Positions 4,134 to 5,369 of a stretch of DNA of 5,369 nt are shown here, in pieces. The notes under the pieces are model-generated. The model saw nothing but the letters and a program-made list of their open reading frames with translations, had not been told where the DNA came from and did no database searches. Position 1 is the first letter of the stretch; each line of letters starts with the position of its first letter. The translations under genes and the position numbers were made by a program. The DNA comes from Streptomyces lilacinus (GTDB taxonomy: Bacteria > Actinomycetota > Actinomycetes > Streptomycetales > Streptomycetaceae): NCBI GenBank assembly GCA_000715685.1, contig KL569475.1, forward strand, positions 80,749-86,117, written 5' to 3'.

Positions 4134-4955
4134 ATGAGACACGCACGTGCCCTGGCGATGTCGACCGTCGCGATTCTCGCGGCAGTGGCTACGACCACCA
4201 CCGCACAAGGTCAAGGAAACGGAGCGCCGGAGCGCGAGAAGTCCCGCGTGATGGCCGCGCACACCGTGCACACCGGCCCCACCGTCAGCATCCCGCCCGG
4301 CCAACCCGCCATCGCGCCCCCGGCGACGTGCCCGAGCGGGGAGGTGGCTTCCGGAGGCGGATTCGAGACCAGTGGAACATCCGTCTTCCCCACCTGGTCC
4401 CGCCTTCAGCCCGGCTCCTCCAGTGCCTGGCAGGTCAGGGGATTCAACGCCGGTAACACCACGGAACGCATCAACGCCGTCGTCGTCTGTACGACGGCAC
4501 CCCACAGCAATCACTCGGGCAGCGTGTCACTGAACCCGGGCGACTCCGGCCTCGCCAACGGCCCCTGCGCGGACGGGCAAGTCGCCAGCGGAGGCGGGTT
4601 CTTCTCCACTTCGGACCTCGTCCGTATCAACAGCTCCATCAATCAGGCCAGTACCTGGAGCGCCAGCGGCGTCAATCAGGCAGCCACCGCCCAAACCCTG
4701 ACCGCGCTGGGGATCTGCCCCACGGTCCCGCACCACACCGCGTTCCGGAGGGGGCCGGTCGCGGCGGGGTCAACCGCGGAGCTCACCGTGGCCTGCCCCG
4801 CGGGGGAGGTCGTCACCGGTGGTGGTGGCAGCGGCCCGAACTCCACTTTCCTGCGCGACTCGGCTCCCTCGGGGAACGGCTGGAGGATCCGGAGCAGCAA
4901 CACCAGCGACATCACCAACACACTGACCGTCATCGCCGTGTGCACCACTCTCTAG
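4134..4955 (+). CDS. Secreted protein of three cysteine-bracketed repeats
   Basis: The 273-residue product begins MRHARALAMSTVAILAAVATTTTAQ, a basic n-region, hydrophobic core and AQ end consistent with a Sec signal peptide cleaved near residue 24. The mature part is three diverged repeats spaced 76-79 residues apart. Each has an approach strand ending in Cys (C66, C145, C221), a C-x-x-G-(E/Q)-V-x-(S/T)-GGG turn, a polar Ser/Asn/Gly-rich middle, a Trp (W99, W175, W250) and a closing Cys in a hydrophobic strand (C119, C195, C270). The six cysteines form three pairs 49-53 residues apart, suggesting one disulfide per repeat in an extracellular beta-rich module. There is no LPxTG sorting signal, lipobox or catalytic motif, so a released structural or binding protein is likely. 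I do not recognise a named family and assign no function. It is divergent from the sigma-factor operon with 195 bases between start codons, and its own promoter is not obvious. Confidence 0.85.
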   Translation: MRHARALAMSTVAILAAVATTTTAQGQGNGAPEREKSRVMAAHTVHTGPTVSIPPGQPAIAPPATCPSGEVASGGGFETSGTSVFPTWSRLQPGSSSAWQVRGFNAGNTTERINAVVVCTTAPHSNHSGSVSLNPGDSGLANGPCADGQVASGGGFFSTSDLVRINSSINQASTWSASGVNQAATAQTLTALGICPTVPHHTAFRRGPVAAGSTAELTVACPAGEVVTGGGGSGPNSTFLRDSAPSGNGWRIRSSNTSDITNTLTVIAVCTTL

Positions 4956-4980
4956 AACGTCGAATCTCTAGAAAGTCGAA
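4949..4980. repeat. 16-bp tandem duplication over the stop codon of the secreted protein
   Basis: TCTCTAGAACGTCGAA (4949-4964) is followed directly by TCTCTAGAAAGTCGAA (4965-4980), 15 of 16 bases identical, and a degenerate third copy may begin at 4982 (TCTTCAGAAAG). The first unit contains the TAG stop at 4953-4955. CTAG is uncommon in high-GC actinobacteria, so two copies side by side stand out. Slippage duplication is the simplest origin. Confidence 0.8.
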
Positions 4981-4990
4981 ATCTTCAGAA

Positions 4991-5025
4991 AGGCCGCTTT
5001 CGCCCCATCACCGCGAAAGCGGCCT
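4991..5025. terminator. Strong bidirectional hairpin terminator
   Basis: AGGCCGCTTTCGC (4991-5003) and GCGAAAGCGGCCT (5013-5025) are perfect 13-base inverted arms around a nine-base loop. The hairpin lies between the convergent secreted-protein gene and the UvrA-like gene, so it can end transcription from both. No long T-tract follows, as is usual in Streptomyces. A smaller stem (GGCCC at 5028-5032 with GGGCC at 5038-5042) lies on the UvrA side. Confidence 0.85.
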
Positions 5026-5046
5026 CCGGCCCCGCGAGGGCCTCGG

Positions 5047-5369
<323 letters not shown>

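Noticed and set aside
3102..4955. A 617-residue open frame that includes the secreted protein
   Set aside because: The first 340 residues are antisense to the ECF41 sigma gene. The GGAGG site and signal peptide place the real start at 4134.

Overview
The window is high-GC DNA with strong codon bias, GAGGAG-type ribosome binding sites and gene families typical of Streptomyces or a close relative: a SpoIIE-type PP2C phosphatase, an ECF41 sigma factor, a TetR regulator, small secreted repeat proteins and a UvrA-like protein. This placement rests on protein and codon character only.

Left end (1-463): this part is not clean genomic sequence. Bases 1-17 are the Nextera/Tn5 mosaic-end adapter. Bases 440-463 are a second adapter remnant, made of one inward-reading copy and one truncated outward-reading copy. 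Bases 18-439 are therefore one tagmented library insert stitched to the rest of the contig. They carry about 156 non-coding bases and the N-terminal membrane part of a PP2C phosphatase. Its catalytic part resumes at 464 in another frame, so the gene is one locus broken by an assembly artefact, with an unknown number of bases missing.

Middle left (464-2401): the phosphatase catalytic domain (+) converges on a DUF3291-like gene (-). That gene is divergent from a TetR-family regulator (+). The intergenic region between the last two holds a perfect 10-3-10 palindrome plus a repeated half-site. Together they overlie a good -35/-10 promoter for the DUF3291 gene, so the TetR protein probably represses its neighbour. 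The regulator has a strong Shine-Dalgarno but only an ATC codon where the start should be.

Middle right (2402-4133): a 155-base gap contains an AT-rich palindrome resembling a Zur box and a very short ORF with leaderless-promoter geometry. It is followed on the minus strand by a two-gene operon, an ECF41/SigJ-type sigma factor with a fused SnoaL-like domain and a translationally overlapping SRPBCC protein. Upstream of the sigma gene is a TGTCAC-N16/17-GTC motif of the kind I recall for ECF41 autoregulation, and next to it a hairpin containing an exact TGTGA-N6-TCACA palindrome.

Right end (4134-5369): a secreted protein built of three diverged repeats of about 75 residues, each bracketed by one cysteine pair, ends at a strong bidirectional hairpin terminator. 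Convergent to it is the C-terminal end of a UvrA-like ABC ATPase that runs off the window.

No CRISPR array, tRNA, rRNA, transposase or defence system was seen. The most unusual biology is the regulatory architecture (TetR operator, ECF41 promoter, Crp-like hairpin) and the triple-repeat secreted protein.
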